In this document: positions 21,620 to 33,853 of the stretch, piece after piece
Numbering within the stretch: the first letter of the stretch is position 1
Layout of the letters: the number at the start of each line of letters is the position of its first letter
Source: Mytilisepta virgata
Lineage: Eukaryota; Mollusca; Bivalvia; Mytilida; Mytilidae
Direction: 5' to 3'
Assembly (NCBI GenBank): GCA_028015205.1
Contig: JAPWFG010000022.1
Location: 2,976,001 to 3,040,000 of the forward strand
Length of the DNA: 64,000 bases
Notes under the pieces: model-generated
What the model was told of the DNA's origin: nothing
The model's database searches: none
What the model saw: only the letters and a program-made list of their open reading frames with translations
Program-made: the position numbers and the translations under genes

Positions 21620-23071
21620 TTACTGCTTTAACAATGCACCAGTGAAGTTAGCCAAATGGTTACACACAAACCAAATGTGCTCTAGCATGGGACACAATGA
21701 GATAGGAACAATGTTTTTTAATAACTCGAATTCTTTTACTTTTCGTACTGCTCTCTCAACATGTACACGGACTGCAGCTACAGAACGGGTTGTCTTTAGT
21801 TGGTCCTCTGTGAACTGGTCTTGTCCACTTAGAAATGGGGGCATGGTCAATGCGGCTCCCCTTTGGTGCAAATCATCTTCTATGTCAAACCCACGGTCTG
21901 CCATCATATGGTCTCCATCTTCTAGCATGTCTAATAACCCACAATGACGAATAATCTTCTTGTCAGAACAACGGCCAGCATAAAGTCTTGATATAAAGGT
22001 TATTTGTCCTGATGGTGCAATACCTAACAGTCCTTTGGCGGTGTTCCTGTGTTTATAAGAAGAAAATGTCTCTCTCTGAGAGTTCGATGCAGATGGTTGT
22101 TCAATGAATATTTCTGTGCAATCCACAATAACACGAGTAGATGAAAAATGTTCTTTGAACTCATTTGGCATGGAGGTCTTGACATGGTCCATGCTTGGCC
22201 AGATAGGTAAAAACTTGAGTCTATTAGCAAGGAACAATATCCATGTGTTGACTATTCTTGATATATGTCCCTCCGACAAATTGTAGAGATCAGCAAGTAG
22301 ACGTTCTGGTAGGCCTTTACGCAGTCGTACTAAGGTGATGAACAACTCTTCCATTGGTGACAATGATCTACTGGGTCCTCTTTTGTTTAACAGTTCATAA
22401 GAAATGCCGTCCGATGTATTGTCGGTACCTACATAATACAGAAAATTGCATTCTGGTTGAAGGAATTGGTAAAATGCTGATAAATGTTTGTAGGAGGGAA
22501 ATCCGGTATAATACTTAATTGCTGGGTCTGAGTCTGCAAAACGAGTCAAGCAAAACTTTTCGCAATGTCGAAGTTCTAAAAGTGTTAAATTTTGTTGGTG
22601 CAGGATGTCCTTAGATGGTGAGGGTATAGATTCTAAGCTGATGATGCTTACATTGCTCTCATTTGATAAGATGGTAGTGGCTGTATAATCGTGGTCAGTT
22701 GCTTCAATGACTGGTTTTTTCTCGGGAAGAACCAGTTGTATATCAGGTTGTGCTGGTTTTGATGTACGAATTAGTTTCTTACGTGGCTCCTTTAGTGGTT
22801 TCCATGCAAAAACTGTTGGAACTGCACGAGATTTGAGTCGTTGAAATTTACCTTGTGAAGGACAAACGTTATAATCTGATGGTGTAAAATGTGATGAGCA
22901 AACAGTGGTTGATGGTGTAATTCTGAAATTTGGACCAGGGTCTCTACGGATATTGTGTATCCATTGCTTTTTAATTTCTTCAATTTTAGGAAATCTATGG
23001 AATGATAAGCCCTGGCATCTTGCTAGGTTTGACCGGTTATTGCACTGGGGCACACAACAGTGATTTGGCAT
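21620..23071 (-). CDS. THAP-domain DDE transposase of the TIR transposon
   Basis: A single open exon of 483 residues. Residues 1-88 are a THAP zinc finger: C6, C10, C58, H61 (C-x3-C-x47-C-x2-H) with the closing AVPTVF motif at 83-88. A helix-turn-helix-like stretch follows (about 240-285, LPERLLADLYNLSEGHISRI). The catalytic core fits the Tnp_4/IS5-type DDE fold: D317 (VIVDCTE), D392 (ADRGF), E439 (HVERAVRKVK). THAP would bind the element ends and the core would cut and join DNA. A strong acceptor (cctttgtttcag on the minus strand) 8 bases before the ATG implies a 5' UTR exon further upstream. THAP is also found in P and Kolobok elements, but the core motifs and the YqaJ partner favour ISL2EU. 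Confidence 0.88.
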   Translation of the reverse strand: MPNHCCVPQCNNRSNLARCQGLSFHRFPKIEEIKKQWIHNIRRDPGPNFRITPSTTVCSSHFTPSDYNVCPSQGKFQRLKSRAVPTVFAWKPLKEPRKKLIRTSKPAQPDIQLVLPEKKPVIEATDHDYTATTILSNESNVSIISLESIPSPSKDILHQQNLTLLELRHCEKFCLTRFADSDPAIKYYTGFPSYKHLSAFYQFLQPECNFLYYVGTDNTSDGISYELLNKRGPSRSLSPMEELFITLVRLRKGLPERLLADLYNLSEGHISRIVNTWILFLANRLKFLPIWPSMDHVKTSMPNEFKEHFSSTRVIVDCTEIFIEQPSASNSQRETFSSYKHRNTAKGLLGIAPSGQITFISRLYAGRCSDKKIIRHCGLLDMLEDGDHMMADRGFDIEDDLHQRGAALTMPPFLSGQDQFTEDQLKTTRSVAAVRVHVERAVRKVKEFELLKNIVPISLCPMLEHIWFVCNHLANFTGALLKQ

Positions 23072-23083
23072 GGCAATAGCTGA

Positions 23084-24419
23084 AACAAAGGAAAATATGG
23101 TTATAGATCAATCTGAATTAACAAAAAAAATCCACATAATAATAGCATAAGCTTTGCATTTGCAATATAAATACTTAGTCATGCAAATACACAAAGAGCC
23201 TGTTTAGTGGCTTGATCCATACAGTAAAAGATTTTTTTTTGCAAATATTAAACATGGTATATATAAAACCCTGTGGATCAGTCACTGTTTATTGGTCAAA
23301 TGTTATTGAAAATAATTTTTTGCTCTTTAGGATATTCTGCAGCATTATGGGGCTTATGGCAAAAGTAAAAAGCAAACTGACAAGGAACCGGTTTCTAAGT
23401 TACAAGAAATAACATCTTACACTCTTACTCTTACGCTTGCCTAACCATTAAGTATTTTTAAAAACAGGAAATGACATTCATGGTATTTGTCCTTTAAGTG
23501 CATTTTCACAAATAAAGATAATATTAAATTTGATCCTAACTTTAATTTTAAATTTTCTCCAAAAGTCGCAATTTACAGAGAAATATATTATATTAGAACT
23601 CCATTGGACTTCTGATTATATATTTGTAACAAACAGAAGACAATCATACCTTTTGGTTATTCAGATTTTTTTTCTGTTTCTTTATAAAGAACATGTCATT
23701 ATAGAAGAGCAATACAATATAAAACTTTAGTTCTTGCATATGAGGTTTAAATACCTACAACATTATGAAAGGTATATCCAGTGGCATTTGACAGGTCCAT
23801 CTTCCAATGGTGGCTTCCTGATATCTCTATTGTTCTATCAGACAGGATGGGGCCAACTCTAATCAGGAACATGCCACTGAAATATAAACCCATTACATAT
23901 GTCTTTCACTTGTAATTTAAATTCAAGCCACAAAATAATAAAATTTAATAAAAAATAAAATAATCCAGGAACATTAGCTAGAAATTAATTGTCCTTTAAA
24001 AAAAAAATTGTAAATGATAATAAATTTGTGAAAAAAAAACTACACAACATCTTAAAAAAAAATAATAAAATAAATATTTTGCAAGCTCATTTATCTTAAA
24101 AGTTTAGACTGAAAAACATAAAAAAACAAAAAAAAAAGGCCCAAAGAAATATTGTCAACTTAATTCAGTTAAATTCACTGTAAAAAATCTGAACATAAAA
24201 TATTTTTTTAATTATTTTTTTTTTCTTCATATAAATGCATCTTTTTCTTGAAGTTGATCACTTAAACAACACATATTTACAGGACTTCTAATTAATTTAA
24301 TTAATTTTTTTCACTGATTTTGGTGTATTACCTTTTCACTCCAATTATAATTTTATTATAAATCAATATGTACAATGAATTATTTTTTCTCTGGGGCTTT
24401 TATTTACGTTTTCTCAGCA
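23084..24419. other. Transposon right interior, mostly non-coding
   Basis: AT-rich sequence upstream of the transposase with A/T homopolymers. The only structured part is a minus-strand segment at 23759-23876 with splice-like borders. Otherwise I see nothing. Confidence 0.5.
23759..23876 (-). other. Possible 5' exon of the transposase transcript
   Basis: On the minus strand the segment is preceded by tttatatttcag and followed by gtaggtat. It is open in one frame for 39 codons, but joining it to the acceptor near 23080 puts a TAA just upstream of the THAP ATG in that frame. I therefore read it as a likely 5' UTR exon rather than coding. The evidence is splice-site-like sequence only. Confidence 0.35.
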
Positions 24420-24696
24420 CGTGTCAAAATCAGTGTACCGTGTGTGTATTCTAACGACTAATAAACAACTTTACCTGTAAGATAATTGGAAGATTGGCCC
24501 GTGTGTACATAGCAGGAGGTCTGGGGCACATCCTGCTTACGTGTATTGTATCTGTCATTCACCTGGGACACCTGTACGAGGGTTGTTTTAAAGTCGTTAT
24601 TACACAAGTTCATATGGACAATGTTGTCATTAGCCGCTTTATATTATCTCCCCTGATTTTCGCCGCTAGGGGCGCTTAACTCACAAGTCGTCAATT
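24420..24696 (-). repeat. Right terminal inverted repeat
   Basis: Inverted partner of 16319-16596. It begins cgtgtcaaaatcag and ends aactcacaagtcgtcaatt. The few differences from the left copy suggest a relatively recent insertion. Confidence 0.9.
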
Positions 24697-25452
24697 GTTT
24701 ATGCCAACAATTTTGTCTATTTGGAAAAATGCTTTTCTTGCCTTTTCCATATGGTTTTTGTAATTGCCATTAAATGACGATGATCCATTTGCCGTTGGTC
24801 GCATTCAATAAACGTACCTAACTATACAATATTGTCGATGCAAACATGTTATTTAAAAGGTAAAGGAAAGTTTTTTAAACGTTTCAGCAAAACATTTTCA
24901 GATCATTTGTCCCATTTAAGACTGATTTTCGATCTGCAGGGTTAAAGTTACTTCCAGCTAAATGCTCTTTTGCCAAAAGGGAAATTCTGTACTTGGGTCA
25001 TATTGGGCTGTTCCAGAAATAGTCAGTACCCCCCTATGGAAGAGGTCCACTTTTCCAGAAAAAATCCACGGAAAAAAGTTTGAGGAAGTTTAAAAATTGT
25101 CTGGAATTTCTAGGTACCATTATGGAAGATGTCCTATTTTCCAGATAAAATCCATGGATTTTTTTTTTCATAAAGTGAGAAAATTGTCTGGAATTTCTAG
25201 GTACCATTATGGAAGATGTCCTATTTTCCGAATAAAATGCATGGATTTTTTTTCATAAAGTGAGAAAAATGTCTGGAATTTCCAGGTTAAATCACGAAGA
25301 GAGTTTCACTATAAAATTCCATGGAAATATAAATATTATACATGTTGTAGATTTTCTCCTTAGTACTACATGTATCATTATGAAACATGTCGTAACTATA
25401 TTTGGCAATTCATGGAAATATCTTTAGATATTAAATCTAAAACTGGAAAGTA
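24697..25452. other. Non-coding, with a dispersed repeat family member
   Basis: No gene. From about 24995 a repeat begins tgggctgttccagaaatag. It continues with units containing gtctggaatttctagg at 25099, 25196 and 25271. The inverse of the same repeat end lies at about 57216-57240. Confidence 0.6.
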
Positions 25453-25710
25453 ATGGATCATCTACAATCGAATCGGAAGTCGAACAAGCTAGTGTACAAG
25501 ATGTACTACTACTGCATGTGTATACCATCATCAACTGCAGTAGTAGAGAGAAGCTTCTCCTTGATGTCAAACATTCTAACTCCAAAAAGGAATAGGATGA
25601 CACAGCGAAACCTGGATGCAACCATGAGAATTTGCTCATTCAAGCATCATTTAACTGATAACAACTTGAATGAGCTTGTAGACATGTTCAAAGGGTTAAA
25701 CCTCACTTAA
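25453..25710 (+). pseudogene. hAT transposase C-terminal dimerisation fragment
   Basis: An 85-residue frame. Its central part (PSSTAVVERSFSLMSNI followed by TPKRNRM and LDATMRI) matches the conserved C-terminal dimerisation region of hAT transposases, where S-x3-ER-FS is typical. Everything upstream (BED finger, DDE core) is missing, so this is a fossil or an isolated terminal exon. No matching inverted repeats are visible. Confidence 0.7.
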
Positions 25711-25812
25711 AGTATCGTCAGTTATATACTCTGGGACAGGAACTATGGAGTCAGTAGTTTTAATCTTTGAGAAAGTCCGAGATCTAATGGATTGTTGAAT
25801 TTTATTGTAGTA

Positions 25813-28356
25813 TCACTTTTGCCAAATGATGGCAAGTACAGCTGTCTCTACAATTTTAGTTATTTTTTGCCCAATTGTTTGAAAAAATATGTAGGAAACC
25901 CCATGTCTCAGTAAAAATACCTTCATAACAAGTTCGTCTTTGGATCCACTATAGTTGATATTGTGGTACTTCAGTATACTTCTAAGACAAAATATGCTTT
26001 GGTTTGTCAGACTATTTATATCCACTGAAACAGCTGATAAGTCCCCAATGTATTGCTCAGAAAGAGTTGGTACCTTAATGCATTTTGCTTTTGCAAGTCT
26101 TTCAACAAGCTCAGTTTTTCCACAGTTATTTGTCACTGGTAATTTTTGTTCTTTACATTCTGCTGATAGATCTTGAACCGTTTTTTTGTACAGGTCATGA
26201 TTTTTCCACTTTTCTCTAATTTCATCTTTTTCCATAATTTCCTCATTTTTCCTTCTTATTTTATCAATTTCCTTTTCAAGCTGATCAGGAGTAATCCAAA
26301 CTAAAAGTGCTATCGGAATTAAAACAGACTGTGGAATTTTATCTGTAATTTGAATAAAAAGACTTATGATTTTGTCAGGTAGAAACATTTCAGTATCATC
26401 CCAATCACCATTGCACATTTCGTTTGTTGCCTCATATGTCATGTAATGGAGTTCGCCATCAGATTGGAACCAGCGAACATAGTCAGGAACAGGATCTTTT
26501 TCAAATCTGTCAATCTCTAGGTTAATGTCTTTAGAGTAAATTGTAGCTTGATACTCAGTAATCCATGCTGTTTTCAAGTCATCATACATCGAATTTCAGA
26601 GGTGATTATAATCTGTAATATAACAGCCAGTAAAGTTTTGGGGCAAATTCCAAACAACACACAATTCTTTTGATAGTTTGGAACTTTTCACTGAGTACTC
26701 CATTGTGCACTCGTCTTTCCTTTGCTCGGACACTTCTCAGATCTATTTCGTCATCAAAAATAAATTGTTCCATCACACCTCGAAAACAGAAAAAATTGTG
26801 TTTACCAAAACTTGCAGTTTTTAAACAAGAGATCACTTCTTGCCGTGCACTCCATATTAGTTTGATGTTCACTAGTACCAGGTTTTGTATTTTTGATGGG
26901 AAAGATTTCTTCTGTCTTAAATGGTCCATGTTGACTTAAGGCTAAATTTTCAGAGGCATGGGGACGCTCAGCTGGGTTGTCTTTGGAGTTCAACTTTTCA
27001 AATGAAACTTGCGTTACTTTCTCCAGATCCAAAAAATTGACAAGTCTGACTAACAACATCCGCACTACAACACTTGATGGTGCTTCAGAAGGACCATTAT
27101 CCACTACAAAAATCCAGTTTCGTTTTAATTTACCATTACTAGAATTTCTAAAGAATGTATCTAGTGCTGGATTTGCCAGAAGTAAAAACAGTTCATTAAA
27201 ACAGCGGTAGATTGTCTCTGGTTCATAAAATGAAAGATTGACTAGAGTCACAGGTTGTCCAGTTCTTGTGACATTCATTAATGTTAAATTCTCGGACTTT
27301 ACTACGGCTTCAGTTACTTTTGTTTCTAGGAAAAAATGGGTCATGGATGTACAGGCATTTGTTCGTGACTGGTCCCACTGATGGTCTAATCTGGTGTTAC
27401 TAAGCCAGCTTTTCCCCATATTCTGTACAGGATCTATGTCGGCACATATGATCCCTTTTGCATCTTTAGCATCAACAACAAATTCATTAGGATTAGCTGC
27501 TGCTCTTTCGAGATGGAAATTTACTAAAGATCTGCAGTAATGTGCATTGATCTTTTCCTCAATCATTCCTACTCTTGGCAATTTTTTAAATGATATTTTT
27601 GCATTTACATTTTGTCCATGGTGGTGACGTTGTGCTTGTTTAGTATTTTTACGATAATTTTCTGTGTAGGTGTAGCATGTTGACAAGGCAATATTTGGTA
27701 CTTTATCAGCAGCAGCAATTAACAAAATTTCTCTGGCTTGAGGCGTGGTCAGACACAGATTTGGATCCTTGTATCTGGTTTCTGTTGTAAGTCTTGGGTG
27801 TATTTTTGAGCCTTTTCCAAATGAGAGTTCCAGTACTTCTGCTAATTGTGGGAATTTATCTGCTATTTTAATTCGTCCAGCTCCCTTAGCTCTAGTCTTG
27901 AATCCTTTTGCTTTTGAAACCAAACGTTTATGTAATAAATGCTGTTGGATATTGGTCATGTCATTTCTGACTGGAAGAAGACTTCTCTTCATATTATCAA
28001 ATTTTTTTCAGTTTTAATGGTATTTCATCTCTAGATCTTTGTAGGGTCTTCTTACTTCTAGTACCTGGCAAACGGCTGACTGCATTAACTGAAAATAGTT
28101 CAACCAAAATGGATCTGATAATACTACGGTCTAATTCTGTATCTGTGAAAGGAAGATAAATTTTTTAAGTTGTCAAGGCACTGTTCCATATTTTTATTTG
28201 CAACTTCGTTGAAGTTAGTTGATTTTGAAATCTCATCTACAAATCCCTGAACATCACCATCTCTAAATTCCATTATATAGCCAGTCCTATTAATATAAAT
28301 TTGCATAACAGGTAGATGCTTGCTTGGTGTTGACAAAAGCTCGACAGACAATTTAT
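25813..28356 (-). pseudogene. DDE-type transposase with SAP-like motifs, frameshifted and 5'-truncated
   Basis: Minus-strand coding sequence in several frames: 28356 to about 28124, about 28130 to 28010, 27992-26802 (396 codons), about 26850-26606, and 26589-25813 (258 codons). The order and spacing look like one gene broken by frameshifts. The core contains acidic candidates (ICADIDPVQN, then VVDNGPSEAPSS, then ERPHASENLAL), suggesting an RNase H-like DDE fold. The C-terminal part holds two SAP-like motifs (around ECKEQKLP-KTELVERL and around CLRSILKYHNINYSGSKDEL). I recognise this as a recurrent invertebrate transposase-like family but cannot name its superfamily. LINE C interrupts the 5' end at 28357. 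Confidence 0.6.
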
Positions 28357-28677
28357 TGATTGATTGATTGTTTTTTAACGCCGTGCTGGCGATATTATAG
28401 CCAATATCACGGCGAGAACGAATTAGATTCAAACTAATTAAAATTTCAAACATTATCTAAAATCAATAGACTATTTACAAATAATATTGAAAGTTGAATA
28501 AACAGTAAAACAAAAATCACAGTCGAACATCATTCAGAAATAATATCACAGATACGCTATTTAATTAACAATGTGAACATATATAAAATATTTAGTAAAC
28601 ATAAAATCACGTCAACAAATAATAACAAAGTTTAAGACAATGACCAATAACTATACTCAAGAACATAGTATAATAAT

Positions 28678-31600
28678 CTATATTCTGGAGTATAGTCCTA
28701 CGTCTTTCAAATATTGTAAAAGACGGTCGCGTGCGACCACTGTAAATAATTCTTTCAATTAAAAGGTGTTTAACAGAGTGCCGACATTGGCATGGAATAC
28801 ACTCAGGAGCCGGCTCACTCTCTAAAATAAAAGAATGAGTCGTCCTGGTGTGGCCAATGCGACATCTGGTCAAAACAACTTGGTCTCTTCGGCTTTTGCC
28901 GAAAAAATAACCATTCTTGCCAACAGTTGGCTCTATCGAACGTAATTTATTGTCTGTAAGCAGATCCCACTGGGACTGCCACAGACGTAAAACATATTTG
29001 TGTATTAAAGGTTTAAAATCAGAATAAGGCACTGACATATTAGTAATGGGGTCATCTAACGCATCCTTCGCTAAACTATCTACGACTGTGTTTCCCTTAA
29101 TACCAATATGACTTGGTATCCAGAGAAAAATTATTTCTTTGCCCATTTGGACAGGTCTTTTATAAAATTCAATAATATGGGCAATTAAAGGGTTTTTATA
29201 TTTCTGACTTTCTATAGCCAATAAACATGAAAGAGAATCTGAGCAAATAAGAAATTTCAGTTTTTTAGATGTTCTTGCAAACTTTAGAGCAAGAATTATG
29301 GCTCTTGCCTCAGCAGTAAAAATGGAACTGGAGGATGGAAGACCGAGAGTTGCTGCTTGCTGTCCATAGACTGCAGCGGCAGCCACTTTGTCCCCGTCTT
29401 TTGATCCATCAGTATAAATATTATCATGAAATTCAAAGTTTGATTTGATTTCAGCAAAGTGTTGCTGAATTATAATAGGGTTTGTTTCAGACTTTTTATG
29501 TTTTCTAAGGTCAAAAATAAATTTAGGTTTGGGTACAAGCCAAGGTGGCGACTGAGGTATATTAATAGGGGCTATTTCATCAAGGTTGATATCAGAACCA
29601 GAAATATGTGGTTTCATCCGAATACCAAATGGAGGAATTTTATTTTCATGTTGTTCAAATATATCCTCATAGAGAGGATTGAAAACACAGTCGTAGGCAG
29701 GATTTGAAGGATATGCTTTTAGCTTGGTTAAGTATTGTAAACCAAGTTTTATCCTACGGTTATAAAGAGACGGCTCGTTCGCCTCTACGTATAAACTCTC
29801 CACAGGAGATGTTCTGAACGCCCCCAAGGCCAAACGTAGGCCTTGGTGGTGAACAGTATCTAAAATTTTTATATAGGATTTGCGAGCAGATCCATATATA
29901 ATGCAACCATAATCAAGTTTTGATCGTACAAGTGATCGATATAGATTTAACAAAATGTTTTTATCAGCACCCCAGTCAGTGCTAGAAACAACTTTTAAAA
30001 TATCCAATGCTTTCAGGCATTTAGCTTTAAGCATTTTGATATGCGGTAGAAAGGTAAGTTTACTGTCAAAAAGTAACCCAAGGAATTTCGTTTCTTTAAC
30101 TACTTTAATAGGTACATTGTATAGTTTGAGTTCAGGGTCTGGAGGTAATTTTATTACAGAAATGCATGCAGAGAGTTTTTGAGCTAGAAAATTTAAATCC
30201 ATTTTCCGTAGCCCATTTTTCAATTTTATTAAGAGATAACTGCAATTGACGTTCTATAGTGTTCATATTTTTGGCTCTGTAACAAATCAAGAAGTCATCA
30301 ACATAAAGAGAGCCTTCAACATTGTTTTGTAAGGTTTTTGCAAGACTGTTAATTTTAATGCTAAAGAGAGTAACTGAGAGAATACTTCCCTGTGGAACAC
30401 CCATCTCTTGTTCAAACGGATCTGACATTGTTGTATTCACCCTGACTTTGAACTCCCTTTCAGATAGAAAGTTCTGGATAAATGAAGTTAACCTACCTTT
30501 CAACCCCATATCGTTTAAATCCTTTAAAATACCATATTTCCAAGTGGTGTCTTACGCCTTTTCCAGATCGAAAAAGACAGACACCACATGTTCACCTTTA
30601 GCAAACCCGTTGCGTATAAATGATTCAAAGCGAACAAGATGATCTAACGTGCTTCTGCCCTGCCGGAACCCACACTGTATGTTGGACAGGAGACCATGCG
30701 TCTCTAGGAACCAAACAAGGCGGTCGTTAATCATCCGTTCAAGTGTCTTGCAGATGCAACTTGTGAGGGCAATTGGCCGATAATTCGACGGTTCAAAATG
30801 ATCTTTCCCAGGTTTTGGAATGGGAATAACTGTGGCAAGTTTCCAAATAGAAGGCAAGTCTCCAGTTTCCCATACATTATTGAGAAGATCTAACAGTGTT
30901 TCAAGAGAATTTTCGGGAAGATGTTTCAAAAGTTTATAGTGAATATCATCAGGGCCACATGCTGTGTCATGGGCTTTCAATAAAGATAGTTTAAGCTCAT
31001 CCAAAGAAAAAGGGCGGTTGTAATCTTCTAAATTGTTAGATTTGAAATTGAGTTTGTTTTTCTCGGTTCGGTTTTTAATCCTTTGGAATTCCTGGGAATA
31101 ATTGTGAGAAGAAGAATGTTTTGAAAAAAGTTTCGCCGAGTTTATTCGATATATCATTTTCTGAAGTCAAAAGAGTTTGGCCATCTTTTAAATGGTGAAG
31201 ATTGGCCTTTCTGTTTTTACCATCAATTTTTTGGATGAAATTCCATACTTTATTTATAGGTGTACGAGAGTTTATTTTAGAGACGAAGTTTTGCCAAGAC
31301 TTTCGCCTCTTTTGTTTAAATGTTCTCCGTGCTTTCGCACGGAATATACGGACATTACTGAGATTATCGGAGGTTGGATTCAAGTTGAACCGTCGTTCGG
31401 CCTTTTTTCTGTTTTTCTTCGCTTCGTCACAGTCATCATCGAACCAGGGTTTGCTTGGTTGTTTAGGGTTTGTCGAGGATTTTGGAATGGCTCTCTCAGC
31501 TATCTTTAATAACGTTTCAGTAAATTTAAGGACTGGATCGCTAACACTATTGAACTTCCCTGTTTTAAGTTCATCCCGACAGAGTTCCTCGAACAAAGAC

Positions 31601-32300
31601 CAATTGGCTTTGTCAAATTTCCAGCGAGGAACTCTTTCAGAAGACGAGGGAAACAGGCTTTCCAGTATTATTGGAAAGTGATCACTTCCGCATAAATCAT
31701 CATGGACTCGCCATGAGTAATCTAGCTATAATGAAGGATCACAAATAGATAAATCGATAGCCGAGTAAGAACCATTCCCCGGATGCAAATAGGTATCAGA
31801 ACCATCATTAAATATACACAATCCTTCCTGATTTAAAAAATCCTCTATTTTTTTTCCTTTGTCATTTTGTAAATTACTACCCCACATTGGGTTATGAGCA
31901 TTAAAGTCTCCAAGTAGGAAAAAAGGAGTAGTAATTGATTGATTAAAGATCTAAGCTGATGAATGTCTAGGGCTGAATTTGGAGGAATATATACTGAACA
32001 TAAAGTAACAGTTTTTCCAAGAGAAATTCTTACAGCAACGGCTTGTAAATCTGTTGTTAATTTAATTTGACTGTGAATAATGGTATTTTTAACAAAGATT
32101 GAAGAACCGCCAGCAGCTCTCTCATCCTTTCCAACACGAGTGCTGTATAATGAATAATTTTTAACATTTACAGGATCATTTTCTTTCAAGTGAGTTTCTT
32201 GGAGACAAATGGCAGCAGGAAGGAATGTTTGTATAAGTAACGATAGTTCAATTAAGTTAGTTTTTAATCCTCGACAATTCCATTGCAATATATTCTTCAT
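28678..32300 (-). pseudogene. LINE C ORF2 (endonuclease-RT-RNase H), frameshifted
   Basis: Start ATG at 32300-32298. Blocks in changing frames cover the endonuclease (32300-31845), the linker (31596-31075), RT (31157-30552 and 30509-30132, with FFDLEKA and YVDDF) and the RT C terminus to RNase H (30223-28690, IYTDGSKDG and CSDSLSC). The C-terminal Cys/His motif (CIPCQCRHSVKHL) is present, followed by a small deletion. At least four frame changes prevent a full product. Confidence 0.88.
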
Positions 32301-33853
32301 TTTAGTTTGGGTGGTCGAATGGGAGATAGCTTGGGATTGCGCCGCACACGCGGAGAGCAACTCCTGTTTCTCCCAGCGGAGGAATTTGAAATGGATACAG
32401 GGGGAGTTGACTTCACACACACGTCAGGTGCGTCTTCAACTGCGTTGTCTGTAGTATCCATTTCATCGTCATCATCACCAAACTCTGATGATAACAATGA
32501 AAATTTGTATAAATGTTTGTCGCCTTTTTTAACTCTATTGGAATTAAGTTTAATTTTAGATTTCTTTTCTTCAATTGCAGATGAGCATGAGGCTTTTTCA
32601 TGTGATGATGAGGACTTCTGTAATGATTGATTATTTGAAGTAGAGGATGATGTAGAAGGTGCTTGTGGTGTGGATTGAGATTTTTTATTTTGAGCAGAGA
32701 TTGCAGATTTAGATGAAATTTTAAGCTTTCTTCCAAATTCTTCATGCATCTGCTTATCAACATTAGAGTTGAGATAGATATCAGCAATCTCAAAATGGTT
32801 AAACGGTAGAGACGAATCAAAAGTTTGTGAAGAATGGGAGGATTGCAAAGAAACAGGCTTTGTTTTGGATGGAGTAAATTCCGAAACCAGGATAGGACGT
32901 TCACTGTCCTGTGGCCATGTGAATACTGTTTGGACAGAAAACGATCTGCTGGTTGAGGGACTTTTAACTTTTTCAGCGTAGGTTGTATTCTGAGTCGAAT
33001 TATCCGAGACAGAGATCAATCTCCGAGCTTCCTGGTAACTTAAATTTTTATCAACTTTCAATTTCTGGATTTCTAGCTCTCTTTTATAAATTTCGCAAGA
33101 TCTCGAATTTGCCATGTGAGTTTCTCCACAGTTTACACACTTTGTCTCATGTTCACATTCAAAATTGGAGTGGCCCTCAGTAGAACATTTGACGCAACTT
33201 TCCGTCCCTCTACAAGAACCCCTTCCGTGTCCAAATTTCTGGCATTTGAAACAGCGGATTGGGTTGGGGATGTATTTGTCAACTTTTATTCTATATGGGC
33301 CAATGTAAATATGATCAGGAACTTTGGGCAGTGCAAATGTAAGAAGGTAAGTATTCAGTTTGATTACTTTGTTTTCAGATTTCTTTGTAAAACGTTTAAC
33401 TTTTGAAATGTGTTGGGTTTCTAATTCAGAGCAAATTTCATCTTCTGATAAATCAGCAAGGTCACGATCTCTATCTCGGATAATTCCCTGGCAATAATTT
33501 AGAGTTCTATGTGGAGTAGCAGAGATCTGGATGTCCGAAATTGCTGTCATAGATAACAGATTTCTAGACTGTTGTTGTCTAGTGCATTCAATAAGTAAAC
33601 TACCGGTTTTCATTTTTACAACTTTTTGAACGGTTCCAGCAACGGATTGAATTTTTTTTTGGATCAGGAAGGGAGATAATTTTGTAAGTAGTTTTTCTGG
33701 ATCTTAACTTTTTAATACAATGAATCTATGGAAAGTATCCGAGGTAACATTGAGTATTTTGTTTGGAACATCCTCATCATCACTTGAATCGTTCAGTTTT
33801 CTTTTGTTGACTGAGTTATTTTGATTGGTTTTTTGTTGATTTGAAGTCGCCAT
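32297..33853 (-). pseudogene. LINE C ORF1, zinc-knuckle protein, one frame break
   Basis: ATG at 33853-33851 in gccatgg context. The frame breaks between about 33704 and 33613 and then stays open for 438 codons to the TGA at 32297-32299. Three Cys/His knuckles are intact (CFKCQKFGHGRGSC, CVKCSTEGHSNFEC, CVNC-H-C). The stop overlaps the ORF2 ATG by ATGA, the ancestral arrangement also visible at the LINE A junction. Confidence 0.87.

Larger units (their letters stand above)
16322..24693. mobile_element. Two-gene DNA transposon with long TIRs (ISL2EU/IS4EU-like)
   Basis: An 8.37-kb unit bounded by near-identical inverted repeats of about 278 bp and carrying two convergent genes: a spliced PHD-SWIM-YqaJ-like nuclease gene (+) and a THAP-DDE transposase gene (-). 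From memory, a transposase plus YqaJ-type nuclease in one element is the hallmark of the ISL2EU (IS4EU) superfamily, which makes 2-bp target duplications. Placing the ends at TGAC...GTCA leaves AT on both sides (16320-16321 and 24694-24695), consistent with that, although the boundary lies in an ambiguous aattgac/gtcaatt context. Both main reading frames are open and catalytic residues are present, so the copy may be intact. Confidence 0.8.

Noticed and set aside
31192..31681. Plus-strand frames of 105 and 159 codons
   Set aside because: Antisense of LINE C ORF2; equivalent shadows occur opposite LINE D/E and LINE F.
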